Positions 8,325-17,503 of a DNA stretch of 64,000 bases are shown here, in pieces. How positions within the stretch are numbered: the first letter of the stretch is position 1; each line of letters opens with the position of its first letter. A model generated the notes under the pieces. It was not told where the DNA came from. It saw only the letters and a program-made list of their open reading frames with translations, and searched no databases. The stretch is from Phycisphaerales bacterium (GTDB lineage Bacteria; Planctomycetota; Phycisphaerae; UBA1845; UTPLA1), in assembly GCA_022360095.1 (NCBI GenBank), contig JAKSDK010001806.1, positions 1 to 64,000 on the forward strand. Direction: 5' to 3'. The position numbers and the translations under genes were made by a program.

Positions 8325-9182
8325 GCCGGGCCGTTGGGATTGTGCAGCAAATGACCGATCGCTCCGTATTTGGGACGGGGAACGCCCAAAGGCCGTGCGC
8401 ATTGTCGCAGTAAAGTGAGTATGGCTGTTGAATCCTAATTCGATCGCGATTTTCATTAAGCTGGATTCACCTTCGAGAATGCGTTCAAGTGCGTCCCTCG
8501 TACGCAGCTGGATAACGTGCTGGTGTATCGTTGTTGCGAAGGACTTGCGATATAAGCGGCAAATGTGTTCACAGGTGACGTCAAGCGTTTGCGCGACATC
8601 CATCAGCGTTGTTTTCTTTTCATATTTTTCAGCCAGCATCTCTTCGATTCGATTTGCGAGCGTTATCTCGTGCGGCTCAAGACGCTTTTGCCTGGCAAGC
8701 GAGCCACAGATTCGCAACAGCCGACTATCGAGGTCATAAACCGTATTCCCGTTGATGAGCGCGTACAAGAGCGTCCTTTGCTCTAAGAACAGGTCATTGG
8801 GAATCCGCACTCGAAAGGGCTCTATTTCGCGCTGAGCGAGTCTCCGACAAATGTCGCCGAATTGCGTCTCCGATGACAGAAGCGATCTTGTTGGCGCAAT
8901 CCACATGCAATGGTCCCCGCGATCCGACAGCGCATACCGTCGATAGGGAAGATTCGCGGGATACATCACGGCGCAGCCGCGGTCGGCAACAAAATGGCGA
9001 CCCGTATCTAACTCGATAACGACCGGTGATGACGGAAACACAAAGTGCGGTCGGTCGAACGGGCTGGCGATGGTCTCAAAGTCCCGGCTGAGCGGGCTGG
9101 CGTGAAATTCTCCGATCTCAAGATGCTGAGTCCTGACAAGCGGAGATTCGGGTTCGTAGGTACGGCTTGAGAATGTACGCAT
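8301..9182 (-). CDS. AraC-family transcriptional regulator
   Basis: A 293-residue protein. The N-terminal part is a cupin-like sensing domain (RPHFVFPSSPVVIELDTG, RGCAVMYPANLPYRRY). The C-terminal hundred residues carry two helix-turn-helix motifs: TTLMDVAQTLDVTCEHICRL and SSLMKIAIELGFNSHTHFTA, ending with FGRSPSQIR, the classic AraC signature. The ATG at 9182 (MRTFSSRTYEP) is chosen; a GTG at 9266 would add 28 residues without a good ribosome binding site. The last residues come from repeat B. It may control the SRPBCC gene just downstream, an inference from position alone. Confidence 0.85.
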   Translation of the reverse strand: MRTFSSRTYEPESPLVRTQHLEIGEFHASPLSRDFETIASPFDRPHFVFPSSPVVIELDTGRHFVADRGCAVMYPANLPYRRYALSDRGDHCMWIAPTRSLLSSETQFGDICRRLAQREIEPFRVRIPNDLFLEQRTLLYALINGNTVYDLDSRLLRICGSLARQKRLEPHEITLANRIEEMLAEKYEKKTTLMDVAQTLDVTCEHICRLYRKSFATTIHQHVIQLRTRDALERILEGESSLMKIAIELGFNSHTHFTATMRTAFGRSPSQIRSDRSFAAQSQRPGEQRCGRP

Positions 9183-9655
9183 AATTTTGGATACCGGACG
9201 ACGTGACCACACGATAAATTCCGGAGCAGGCCAATTCCCTTGCAAAAAATATGCTCTCTTGGTCACGCAAGATCAAGTTTTTGGTAGCGGCTCTCTACGA
9301 TTTTTTTATAGGCTTGTATTCAACGGAGATGGTGATGAGCGATGTGAAACAAAAAGCTAGGTCTGGGCTCACCGCACGCGCGATGAGCATAGGAGCATCA
9401 GGTATGTGAGGCAGGTTCACCTGTATCGTCGGCATCATCGTCCTTGTGTGCATATCCATGTCGTCTTTGGCCGCGTTTTCCAGGCCGCACCCACGGGGAC
9501 GCAATCGAGAAGCTTATCGAGCGATTCAGGCTGATCGGGATCGTTGCGCCTGACCGGCACTTGATTCGAGCTGATCAGACCAGAGTGCATTGATGTAGTG
9601 AAACACGGTGTGGCTGTGTAGCTTCACCATAGGATCTTTTTGTGGAGGATATTTC
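9183..9655. other. Intergenic region between AraC gene and small secreted protein
   Basis: A 473-nt spacer between divergent genes, which should hold promoters for both. No consensus-like promoter pair was found with confidence. A short inverted repeat (GTGAA ... TTCAC) lies near 9599-9631, just before the ribosome binding site of the next gene. Short reading frames here show no protein features. Confidence 0.45.
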
Positions 9656-9940
9656 ATGCGAAGAGTGCCTTTGTTTCTTGCGTTATCGGCGTTTGTTTGT
9701 TTGGGAGTGATTGTCGCTGGTGCACATGGACAGAACGAGTCGGCGGCAGGCCGCATGGTTGAGGCGCCCGTGCAGATCATTGATGTGACGGGAAGCGAAG
9801 ACGACCCTAATCCTTTTCCACTTCCGTTTATTCCGCCCGGCGCGTGCGAACTTCCAAACGGTGATTGTGTTGTCACTTTGGATACTATCTGTCGGATACT
9901 CGGTGGAGAGTTTCAGGGTGGTAACACTGAATGCGAATAA
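9656..9940 (+). CDS. Small secreted protein with one Cys module
   Basis: A 94-residue exported protein. The signal peptide is clear (MRRVPLFLALSAFVCLGV, cleavage probably after AHGQ). The C-terminus is one copy of the Cys module that recurs in this window: CELPNGDC, then CRILGGEFQGGNTEC, comparable with CCLPDGTC ... CILQGGF in the 59973 gene. GGAGG lies 7 nt before the ATG at 9656 and rules out a longer frame starting at 9608. It is the first of a run of exported proteins on the plus strand ending at 16430. Function unknown; the module could be a disulfide-stabilised adhesion or processing unit. Confidence 0.7.
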   Translation: MRRVPLFLALSAFVCLGVIVAGAHGQNESAAGRMVEAPVQIIDVTGSEDDPNPFPLPFIPPGACELPNGDCVVTLDTICRILGGEFQGGNTECE

Positions 9941-10023
9941 GGTATTCTCGCTGAGATCGTAGCGACCACGTCTCAGAAAACCCTGGCCCGTTGGATTGCC
10001 TGCGATGTCATCGCCTAGTTTTT

Positions 10024-10065
10024 ATCGCACGGGGAAGCCTCCACGGCTTCCCGGTGTGGTGCGAT
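10024..10065 (+). terminator. Strong two-part hairpin after the small Cys-module gene
   Basis: Outer arms ATCGCAC/GTGCGAT enclose inner arms GGGGAAGCC/GGCTTCCC. The structure lies 84 nt past the stop at 9940 and 50 nt before the next gene. There is no T-run after it, so it may be a structured leader or a rho-independent-like hairpin without the usual tail. Confidence 0.4.
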
Positions 10066-10114
10066 CAATTCCTAGGCGCCTTGTCGTGGCCAAACTCTCA
10101 GAGGGAGTTTCTCC

Positions 10115-10315
10115 TTGTCAAAGCGAAGCATGACAATCACTGTGTTGTTCTTATTGGTAGGGGTTTGCATTCCGCACAATGTCGGTTGCAACAATCGTTC
10201 AGATCCTACCGTACAAGTTATTGATCACGGTTTCCTGAGTGGAAGTGATATTCTCAAAGCGCTTCATCGTTTGTCAGGGCGCAGAAATGGAACCGTTCAC
10301 GGTCCGGGTAACTAA
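10115..10315 (+). CDS. Small predicted lipoprotein
   Basis: A 66-residue protein. The N-terminus is a lipoprotein signal (ITVLFLLVGVCIPHNVGC) with Cys in a plausible lipobox, leaving about 40 mature residues with no recognised domain (VIDHGFLSGSDILKALHRL). GAGGGAG precedes a TTG codon at 10115 by about 8 nt; an ATG at 10130 would give MTITVLF and is the alternative start. It lies between the Cys-module gene and the serine protease and may be co-transcribed with them. Short length keeps confidence moderate. Confidence 0.5.
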   Translation: MSKRSMTITVLFLLVGVCIPHNVGCNNRSDPTVQVIDHGFLSGSDILKALHRLSGRRNGTVHGPGN

Positions 10316-10470
10316 TTGCCCAGGAGATTTGTGAGTAATTCCACGTAGCGTCTGATTTTCGACAAAACTCCAATCGGTGTGGATCAAGGTGCGCCAAGTG
10401 CGCTCTCGGATCGTACTTGCGCCCATCTTAGGGTTAGAAAAAACCATGTACTTAAGGAGATTGGCGACAA

Positions 10471-12600
10471 ATGCCAGCTTATAAACGGATCAAGAAAGTA
10501 AGCCACGAAGTCAAAAGAGCGGCTTGTTCGGCATCAATAATTTTAGTAATAACGATGATCGTCGGGCCGAATAATGATCGCGCAATCGCCGACTCAACTG
10601 AAACCGCCTGCCACGCTGATGGCCGGATGGATTTTGGGGAAATTCAAGGCAATCCGTTCCTTGAACGCATTGCGCCGGCGGTCGCTTTGCACGTTCGTTC
10701 CGACACGCTGATTCCAAAAGGAGACGGCACTTTCAGATTCAAGGTGACTCCCTGGGTGGATAGTGATTTCGATACACCATGCCCCTCAGGCAATATGGCT
10801 CTATGCGAGAACGTTCGATTCTTCGGACAGCCGGTTCCTGAGCCTCGCAAAGGAAACACAGCGTTTCTTGTCGGCGAGGACTTGGTCATGCTCGCCCGTC
10901 ACACGTTTGGTGGATCTGGTGGAAATCCGGCAGCCTTATGCGAATCCGGGCGGGCCTTCATTTTTGATTATTTCAACGCAAACCCCGTGACAGTTCCCGG
11001 CGAACCGGGCTTGTATCTGATAATCCCGGAGAAAAACGTCTATTTTTGTTCCGAGTTCGTCGCACGGGGCGATGGAGTAACTGCGGAACACGATTGGGCA
11101 ATCGTGCGCTTGGATCGGCCTGTTCCGCAAAACAGAATCCCATTTCGAATTCGTCGGTCTGGTGAACCCGCGGTGGATGATCCCATCGCAATCGCTGGGT
11201 TTCCTGATCGGCTACCGCTCAAATTCGAACCGACGAGCATCAGCTCCACATCATCAACACTCCTACGGTCGTTCGCGTTCGTGCGTGACGGTAGCTCAGG
11301 TAGTCCTCAAGTAAACGAGGATACAGGTAGAGTGGAGGGAATCATCCGGTCCGGGGCGACCTTCTTGGGATGTGATTCACCCAACGACTGTCTTTCGCAG
11401 CCGGAGTGCACGCGACAAGCGGTCGCAACTGCGGCGATCAACGCAGCGGGTGCACTGCCGCCAATCGGTTTGCAAATTGTTGAATCCGGTCCAACCGATC
11501 ACTACGGCCCTCCGGGTGGACCATTTACCAATAGCGAACCCAGGGAGGTCTTGGGGCATACCTATCGTTATCTTGTACCAAGACCAACGCCTGGTTTTCT
11601 TCCAAGTCGAACTGCTGATTTTACCATTTCGCCGGATGTCTCAGGGCTCATCGGAATTCGGCGTCCCGGGCGAAGCACGGCACTCGTCGAACCCATTAGT
11701 GGTTCACTATCGCCGGGTGAGGATGGGAAAATCGCCGCCGCGTTGATGCCGATCGTCTATGAGCTTCCGATGGGAAGTCATCCTGCAGACATTGATTTTA
11801 TCGATCATACCTATCGGGTTTGCGACACAAGAAAACATCGTATTTTCGTGGGGGTCGAAGGATTCGAATTGACACCGGACGAACCATTCAACGGCGACGG
11901 CCCGGGTGCCCTGCCGTCTGAGGAAATGGTGTATTCGCTGACCAATCGTCACTTCGTCGAGCAACGCGTCATCATTACGCCTAGTGATCCTTGGATTTTG
12001 GTCAACGGACATGCAGGGCCTGTTGAGATCCTTCTCAAACCAGCGGATTATGATACCGGGTTGGCGCCGACGCATGACGTACGAATCGGATTCAATGAAG
12101 CAGGTTTGTCCGTCGGAGTGCACGCGGGCAGTTTAGAGTTTCGATCTGTCTTTGATGGTATTCCCGCACCAACGGCGCAGCAACGTGATGTCCGTCTGGA
12201 TATAGGCCGCGTATTTTTCGAGGCGCCGGATCTTCCGATTACGATTAACGGAGATGATTCCACTGAAATCGCAATCCCGGTTCCCATGACGTTTCTTCAG
12301 ATTCAAGACATCGACTTAACCGTTGAAATAGAATACCTGGGTGGTACTCACCGTGTTAGCGGCCAGCTTATTGCGCCGTCAAGCGAGTCAATTTTCCTCC
12401 ATGAAAGCTTGAACGCAAGTGTCCCTGGGCAGGTCATCTTTAGGACGTTTGACGACGAGACCGATCCTCCACGAGGTCCGCTGAGTACATTTGACGGTGA
12501 TCCTCCGGGTGGAGTATGGACGGTATTGTTGGAGCCGTCGGCGCCCACAGAGCTTCAAGTCAAGCGAATCACCCTCAGAATCACCATGGGGCACAATTGA
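10471..12600 (+). CDS. Secreted trypsin-like serine protease with P-domain
   Basis: A 709-residue protein with an N-terminal signal segment near 18-38 (CSASIILVITMIVG). It shows a chymotrypsin-type triad: His144 in MLARHTF, Asp208 in EHDWAIVRL and Ser276 in VRDGSSGSPQV. Conserved cysteines flank the triad. The middle (330-560) has beta-sandwich-like segments beginning GPPGGPFTNSEPREV. From about 575 to the end is a proprotein-convertase P-domain (LDIGRVFFEAPDLPI, VSGQLIAPSSESIFL, GVWTVLLEPS). AAGGAGA lies 10 nt before the ATG. A paralogue with the same layout but altered catalytic residues lies at 47684. The metzincin protease follows 80 nt later and the two may act together outside the cytoplasm. 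Confidence 0.8.
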   Translation: MPAYKRIKKVSHEVKRAACSASIILVITMIVGPNNDRAIADSTETACHADGRMDFGEIQGNPFLERIAPAVALHVRSDTLIPKGDGTFRFKVTPWVDSDFDTPCPSGNMALCENVRFFGQPVPEPRKGNTAFLVGEDLVMLARHTFGGSGGNPAALCESGRAFIFDYFNANPVTVPGEPGLYLIIPEKNVYFCSEFVARGDGVTAEHDWAIVRLDRPVPQNRIPFRIRRSGEPAVDDPIAIAGFPDRLPLKFEPTSISSTSSTLLRSFAFVRDGSSGSPQVNEDTGRVEGIIRSGATFLGCDSPNDCLSQPECTRQAVATAAINAAGALPPIGLQIVESGPTDHYGPPGGPFTNSEPREVLGHTYRYLVPRPTPGFLPSRTADFTISPDVSGLIGIRRPGRSTALVEPISGSLSPGEDGKIAAALMPIVYELPMGSHPADIDFIDHTYRVCDTRKHRIFVGVEGFELTPDEPFNGDGPGALPSEEMVYSLTNRHFVEQRVIITPSDPWILVNGHAGPVEILLKPADYDTGLAPTHDVRIGFNEAGLSVGVHAGSLEFRSVFDGIPAPTAQQRDVRLDIGRVFFEAPDLPITINGDDSTEIAIPVPMTFLQIQDIDLTVEIEYLGGTHRVSGQLIAPSSESIFLHESLNASVPGQVIFRTFDDETDPPRGPLSTFDGDPPGGVWTVLLEPSAPTELQVKRITLRITMGHN

Positions 12601-12680
12601 TTCTTTCCCTGGTCATCAAAGCCTGCGAAGGCAGCTAAGTTTGTGAAACTGATTGGCGACATCTTTCAGGAGGTCGTGGT

Positions 12681-15170
12681 ATGCACCTAAGTGCGAGGAA
12701 TGTACAACCGCCGGTAGAACTCATGTCAGGAATATTTTTGCTCTTACCCTTTGTTCTTTCAGAGCAGATTAATGCTGAAACGTACAACCAGATTAAGGCG
12801 GCATTGAACGTCGATGCATGCAAAGTTGAACGAATCGAATCGTTGCCGTTGATAGGAACTGCCGGCCACGTCAAGGTCGAAATTGGAAGTGCGCTACGTG
12901 AGATTGTGTTCGAACCTTATTCGGTGCGCGCGGAAAACTTCGAAGTTATCCTGGTAAACAGCGACGGAGTGCGTTCAATTGCGCCGGGGCCGGTGAAGAC
13001 CCTGCGCGGGCACATCATCGGCGACCCGAGTTCGATCGTTTCGGGAATTCGGAGTGCGAACGGGCTACAGGCCGTTGTGCGGCTGGGCAACGGTGCGGTT
13101 CATCAAATCGTACCACTGAAGGCACATTTTCCCGATTTCGACGCAGCTTTACACGCGGTCTTTGCCGTCGAGGATGTGCACTTTGATCGTGGAGTTTGCG
13201 GAACCGTCGATGAAGGGTTTGCCCTTCATAATGAGTTTAGTACGGACGTCGTCGGGGACGGCATTTGCGAAAATACAGGACCGTTTACGGTAAAGCTTGG
13301 CTGCGACACGCGGGAAGATTTCGTGGCTACCTTAGGCCGGGATGGCGCCTGTGAATATATCGAAGCCAATGTGAACGACATGGATATGTTGATTTATGGT
13401 TCGGGACCGCAATCAAACATTTTGAGGACACGCCACGAAATCGTCCGGATTATTCTCCGTGAGGAAACCTCAGATCTTTATCCAACGGTGACTAATTATG
13501 CCGCTTTAGTAGGTCTTGTTCATGAAGAGTGGCGAAATAATCAGGCAGATGCTGGAGCGCACGTGGCGACGTTATTCCTGGATTGGCCACGCCCACCGGG
13601 AGGGTTCATTGGAACCGCGCAAATCGGCAGGATTTGTGATGTTGCCGGTAGCTGGGTTGAGCGTCGGGGTGATTTCCAACGCATCTTATTGCTCGCTCAC
13701 GAGCTGGGTCATACGTGGGGCGCACGACATTGTGATGAGCCGCCGTGTGGAATTGCCTGTGATAATCCCTGTGCAATCATGAGATCGGCGTTGGGCGCAT
13801 GTCCCAGTCAACCGATGTTTAGCGCCTGCACACTCGACCAGATCCTCAATGTGCGCACCAGATTCTCTTGTGTTGAAAACGCGGCATTGAACCCGCCACG
13901 CGTCCTGTTGAATGGAAATCCTGTCATCGAAGGTCAGAAGATTATTCTACCGGACGTATTTCCGGGCGAAGTTTCGTCCGTCACACTTGACGTTGAAAAC
14001 CCCAACGGCTGTGTGTTGCCAATCCGATTCAATCAGACGGGCCTGTTCTTGATCAGACCTGTGACCACATTCGATGTGCCGCCTTTTGGCTCTGCGAGTT
14101 TCACGATTGAGTCGATACCTCAGAATTTTGTCGGGCTGCTGTCTGGAATAGCGCGAGTGAGAGCAGATCAGATCATGGCAGGATTCGATTTGAGCATCAA
14201 ACTCGAATTGAATGTAACCGCTGGTAATAATCAACCAGGAACACCGATTGCGATCTGTCCACGAAACGTGCATACGGTACAACCCCGCAGTGTGATGTTT
14301 TCCTGGACAATACCTCAATTTGTCGAATCGTTCGATTTCGTGCTTAGCGGCGGTCCGGGTTGCTCAAATGAAATCTTCCGGCAACCCGGCATTCGCGCCT
14401 CGTCGATCAGGCCGTTCTATGCGCCGCTGGTATCGACCGGTCGGAACTATTGCTGGCAAGTGATTGCTCGTAACACCAATGGCGAAACGGCATCCCCGAT
14501 TCAGGAGATTTTTGTAAGTCCGTCATCCATACGCCCCCATTTGCGAATCACTTATCAGGCGATTCCCTTGGTCGATGAGATGACCTTGAATTTGCCGCTG
14601 GATCTTGAGAACAAACGGTTTGTCTTTGATTTTGAGAACGTCGGCGGCAACTCCATTGAGGTTGAAGTCGCTGAACTGCCGATCGATTTTGTGGGGCGCT
14701 GGAATTCCTCTGATCAATCCAACCCGCTCAACACGCGGATATCGCCTTGCCAAGCAGATCAACTCCATATCTTTTCAACGTTATCCGACGAGGACTTGCA
14801 GCAGACAACGCCAATTAATACTCAGATGGTGCTGACCACGACCGATCCGGACCATCCAACTTTCACAATCAACCTATGTTTCAGATGCGAGCCGGTGATT
14901 TGCAATGGCGAGGACTTCTCCGGGTGCGGCACCATCACCGGCGTGACGCAAGGCGGCTGCTGGAGGTTCCTGGCGGATTGTGGAACGGAATTCGGGATAC
15001 GCAATCAAACGGGATTCATGATCGGTGATCGCATTTGGGTGACCGGCACCGTCGACCCAATGTCGGAATTCTGTTTCCCGCATGTCAGCGTGCCGCAGAT
15101 CCCGGATGCACAAATCGGCACATGCATTGAAATCAATGGACGGTTTAACCAACAGGATGATGGGAGATGA
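12681..15170 (+). CDS. Secreted reprolysin-like (metzincin) metalloprotease
   Basis: An 829-residue protein. The hydrophobic segment near 16-30 serves for export. An N-terminal prodomain (20-200) precedes the catalytic domain, which holds the full zinc motif HELGHTWGARHCD from residue 340 and a Met-turn Met at 367 (CAIMRS). After the catalytic part come Ig-like or fibronectin-like modules (PPRVLLNGNPVIEGQ; FVESFDFVLSGG ... NYCWQVIARNTNGE) and a Cys-rich end (FRCEPVICNGEDFSGCG). AGGAGG stands 7 nt before the ATG. A paralogue with matching layout lies at 56831-59635. It follows the serine protease gene with an 80-nt gap, suggesting a shared transcript. Substrates are unknown. Confidence 0.85.
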   Translation: MHLSARNVQPPVELMSGIFLLLPFVLSEQINAETYNQIKAALNVDACKVERIESLPLIGTAGHVKVEIGSALREIVFEPYSVRAENFEVILVNSDGVRSIAPGPVKTLRGHIIGDPSSIVSGIRSANGLQAVVRLGNGAVHQIVPLKAHFPDFDAALHAVFAVEDVHFDRGVCGTVDEGFALHNEFSTDVVGDGICENTGPFTVKLGCDTREDFVATLGRDGACEYIEANVNDMDMLIYGSGPQSNILRTRHEIVRIILREETSDLYPTVTNYAALVGLVHEEWRNNQADAGAHVATLFLDWPRPPGGFIGTAQIGRICDVAGSWVERRGDFQRILLLAHELGHTWGARHCDEPPCGIACDNPCAIMRSALGACPSQPMFSACTLDQILNVRTRFSCVENAALNPPRVLLNGNPVIEGQKIILPDVFPGEVSSVTLDVENPNGCVLPIRFNQTGLFLIRPVTTFDVPPFGSASFTIESIPQNFVGLLSGIARVRADQIMAGFDLSIKLELNVTAGNNQPGTPIAICPRNVHTVQPRSVMFSWTIPQFVESFDFVLSGGPGCSNEIFRQPGIRASSIRPFYAPLVSTGRNYCWQVIARNTNGETASPIQEIFVSPSSIRPHLRITYQAIPLVDEMTLNLPLDLENKRFVFDFENVGGNSIEVEVAELPIDFVGRWNSSDQSNPLNTRISPCQADQLHIFSTLSDEDLQQTTPINTQMVLTTTDPDHPTFTINLCFRCEPVICNGEDFSGCGTITGVTQGGCWRFLADCGTEFGIRNQTGFMIGDRIWVTGTVDPMSEFCFPHVSVPQIPDAQIGTCIEINGRFNQQDDGR

Positions 15171-15242
15171 TTTCTTTGTCTGCATCTTTTGCAGATGAGT
15201 GCAGGCGAAGGGAAAGTCTTTCTGAACTTCAGGAGCCAGAAT

Positions 15243-16430
15243 ATGCCTCGTAATCTCTTGCTGCTTTGCGCGGTATCAGCATTCATTGTCGATGCGAGCG
15301 TTTTTCACCGCTCACTGTTCGCCGAAACTCTCACCGTCAATCCAGCGGACGAAAGTGCTTTCTCCACAATCCAACTCGCGATCGACCAATCCTCGCCGAG
15401 CGATATCATCCTCGTTCACCCCGGCCATTATTCCGAGCGTATCGACTTCTTAGGGAAGCGGATTGTCCTGCAAAGCTCAAACGGATCGGATGTTACGACG
15501 ATCGACGGCGGCGGCAGCGGATTTGTGAGCGCAGTGACATGCGCGAGCGGAGAAGCCGAAGGGACGCGCATCTCCGGCTTTACGATTACCGGAGGAACCA
15601 ACGGCGGTATGTTGGTGCGAAATGGAAGCGATGTGGCCATTGAAAACTGTATTTTCATGAATAACAGCAGTCCACTCATCGGGGGTGGATTATCCGTGGA
15701 GAACCTCGGCTGTGTCGTTGTTGTTAATTGCCTGTTCATGGAGAACGAAGCCTTCAACGGCGGTGGAATCGGGTTCAGTGTTTCGAGCGGCGACGTTATC
15801 AACTGTACTCTTGTCGGCAACACGGCGACAGGAAACCCACCGTTTACAGGCGGTGGAATGTTCGGCCTCGATTCCAGATTCAATTTGCGCAATTGCATAC
15901 TCTTCGGCAACCATGGACAGGAACCCGGGCAACAGGCTCAAATCGACACGCCTAATCAGTTCTTTTTAACGACGATTAACTACTGTTGTATCGAAGGCTG
16001 GGACGGCAGCTTAGAGGGGACGGGAAATTTCGGTGCCGATCCACTCTTTGTCGCCCCGCCAACGTCAGATTTGAGGCTGCAACAAGGTTCGCCCTGCAAC
16101 GATGCTGGGGACAACTCGTCGGTGCCGGTGAGCGTTAATACGGACCTCGACGGTGAATCGCGCTTTTTTGATGATCCCGCGGCTCTCGATATTGGGAACG
16201 GTATTTCGCCCTTGGTTGATATGGGTGCATATGAGTTTCAAGCGGGTCTTGCTCTTGGCGACATAAACGGGGACGGATCGGTCGATCTATTCGACATTCC
16301 TCCATTCGTGCTGGTGCTTGTAGGGGAGCCGCAAATGTCGCAACACACCGACAGATCTGACTTGAATGACGACGGTGTAATCAACGGCACTGACATCCAA
16401 GTGATGGTCGAGATCCTGTTGGGCGTTTAG
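15243..16430 (+). CDS. Secreted beta-helix protein with dockerin-like tail
   Basis: A 395-residue protein. The signal peptide (MPRNLLLLCAVSAFIVDA) is followed by FSTIQLAIDQSSPSDIILVHPGHY, the usual start of choice-of-anchor-type parallel beta-helix proteins, and by rungs such as ISGFTITGG and IENCIFMNNSS. The region LDGESRF ... DIGAYEF-like (VDMGAYEFQAG) ends the helix. Residues 335-395 form the EF-hand pair DINGDGSVDLFDIPPFV and DLNDDGVINGTDIQVMV. AGGAG lies 7 nt before the ATG at 15243; a frame from 15189 lacks this. Probably a surface protein; no catalytic site is evident. Last of the plus-strand secreted run. Confidence 0.8.
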   Translation: MPRNLLLLCAVSAFIVDASVFHRSLFAETLTVNPADESAFSTIQLAIDQSSPSDIILVHPGHYSERIDFLGKRIVLQSSNGSDVTTIDGGGSGFVSAVTCASGEAEGTRISGFTITGGTNGGMLVRNGSDVAIENCIFMNNSSPLIGGGLSVENLGCVVVVNCLFMENEAFNGGGIGFSVSSGDVINCTLVGNTATGNPPFTGGGMFGLDSRFNLRNCILFGNHGQEPGQQAQIDTPNQFFLTTINYCCIEGWDGSLEGTGNFGADPLFVAPPTSDLRLQQGSPCNDAGDNSSVPVSVNTDLDGESRFFDDPAALDIGNGISPLVDMGAYEFQAGLALGDINGDGSVDLFDIPPFVLVLVGEPQMSQHTDRSDLNDDGVINGTDIQVMVEILLGV

Positions 16431-16472
16431 ACGGTAGCACGTGCGCTCAATGAGTTTACGCGGCTTGGAAGC

Positions 16473-17237
16473 CTAGTTTTCCGGCCCTATGCGATGCGTG
16501 ATGATCCAAGGTGCGATGACCCCCTTGATGAAGTCGAAGTTTAAGACGTAATCCAGGTGCCCGCCGTTGTTCCCCAGCGCTGCCATCTCCGGCGTCCAAA
16601 TCACTTCGATGAGCCGAGGATCCTCGTGGCTAAAGCCGAGGGATGCGGCTGCGTCCATGAAATGGCCGTCCGCCGTTCCGAAATTGCGCGCGACAAACTC
16701 GACCAGATCCCTTTCGTGGGGCGACCAGTAATACAATACGTTCTGCGTCGTACCGTCCAGCGCCGGGCCGAGGTCGAAGTGTGTCCACAATCCTGGACTC
16801 AACACAATCACCCGGTCCACCGGCGCATCCGGCGGCATCGCCGCAGCCGTTTCCAGCGCCATCAGCGCGCCGCCGGAATACGTCATCAGCGTCACCGGAC
16901 AATCCGGGTGGCTGCGGATGTAGTCTGCAATCCTTGTCGCCTCCTCGCGGGCCCTTGCTCGAATTTCTTCCTGTGCGTTCTCGGGAAAAAGCTGGTGCGT
17001 CAGAAAGCCCGACCACGGCACGATCTCAATGGCCATATCAATCCCGGCTTCCTTCAAGCCGTAGTAATACCCGAGCCCCTCGACGTACAGATTCGACGAG
17101 CCGGGATAGAAGACGAGCAGTCCCCGAGCATACTCTTCCGCGGTCGGCTGAGGGGGCCGCCAGACATCCAGCGCGTCGCAACCGACCAGACCCAGCCATC
17201 CAACGGCGGCCATGGTGCTCAACCACGGTGTCCGCAT
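16473..17237 (-). CDS. Lipoprotein of alpha/beta-hydrolase type
   Basis: A 254-residue protein. The lipoprotein signal ends at GLVGC (Cys20), so it is probably membrane-anchored on the periplasmic side. LLVFYPGSSNLYVEG is the oxyanion-side strand, VTLMTYSGGALMALE the nucleophile elbow and NNGGHLDYVLNF the likely catalytic His region. The elbow reads TYSGG, so Thr replaces the first Gly of the usual GxSxG. GGAGG stands 9 nt before the ATG. It is convergent with the plus-strand secreted genes and downstream of the ATPase/stress-protein pair. It may be an esterase or lipase-like enzyme; the substrate cannot be told. Confidence 0.7.
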   Translation of the reverse strand: MRTPWLSTMAAVGWLGLVGCDALDVWRPPQPTAEEYARGLLVFYPGSSNLYVEGLGYYYGLKEAGIDMAIEIVPWSGFLTHQLFPENAQEEIRARAREEATRIADYIRSHPDCPVTLMTYSGGALMALETAAAMPPDAPVDRVIVLSPGLWTHFDLGPALDGTTQNVLYYWSPHERDLVEFVARNFGTADGHFMDAAASLGFSHEDPRLIEVIWTPEMAALGNNGGHLDYVLNFDFIKGVIAPWIITHRIGPEN

Positions 17238-17503
17238 GTGATCAGCCTCCGGAAGTGCCTAACCACGATTTCCCATCTTTCACCGGTTCAAGCCGTCATC
17301 GTACCCGGGCGAGCTCCTCGACTCAAGCTACAAGGGTCTTTTTCTTCGCGATTTGCATCTGTCCGGCTGCTCCATCGTGCGCGGATGCCCGGCCAAGGGC
17401 GTCTTGAAAGCATCTTGAGCAAGCTCTGTAGCGTATACTGTACTGACAATTCTCTACATCTTTTTCGCTGGCGCGGCGTGTCGTTCACGCAACAGCGGTT
17501 TCG

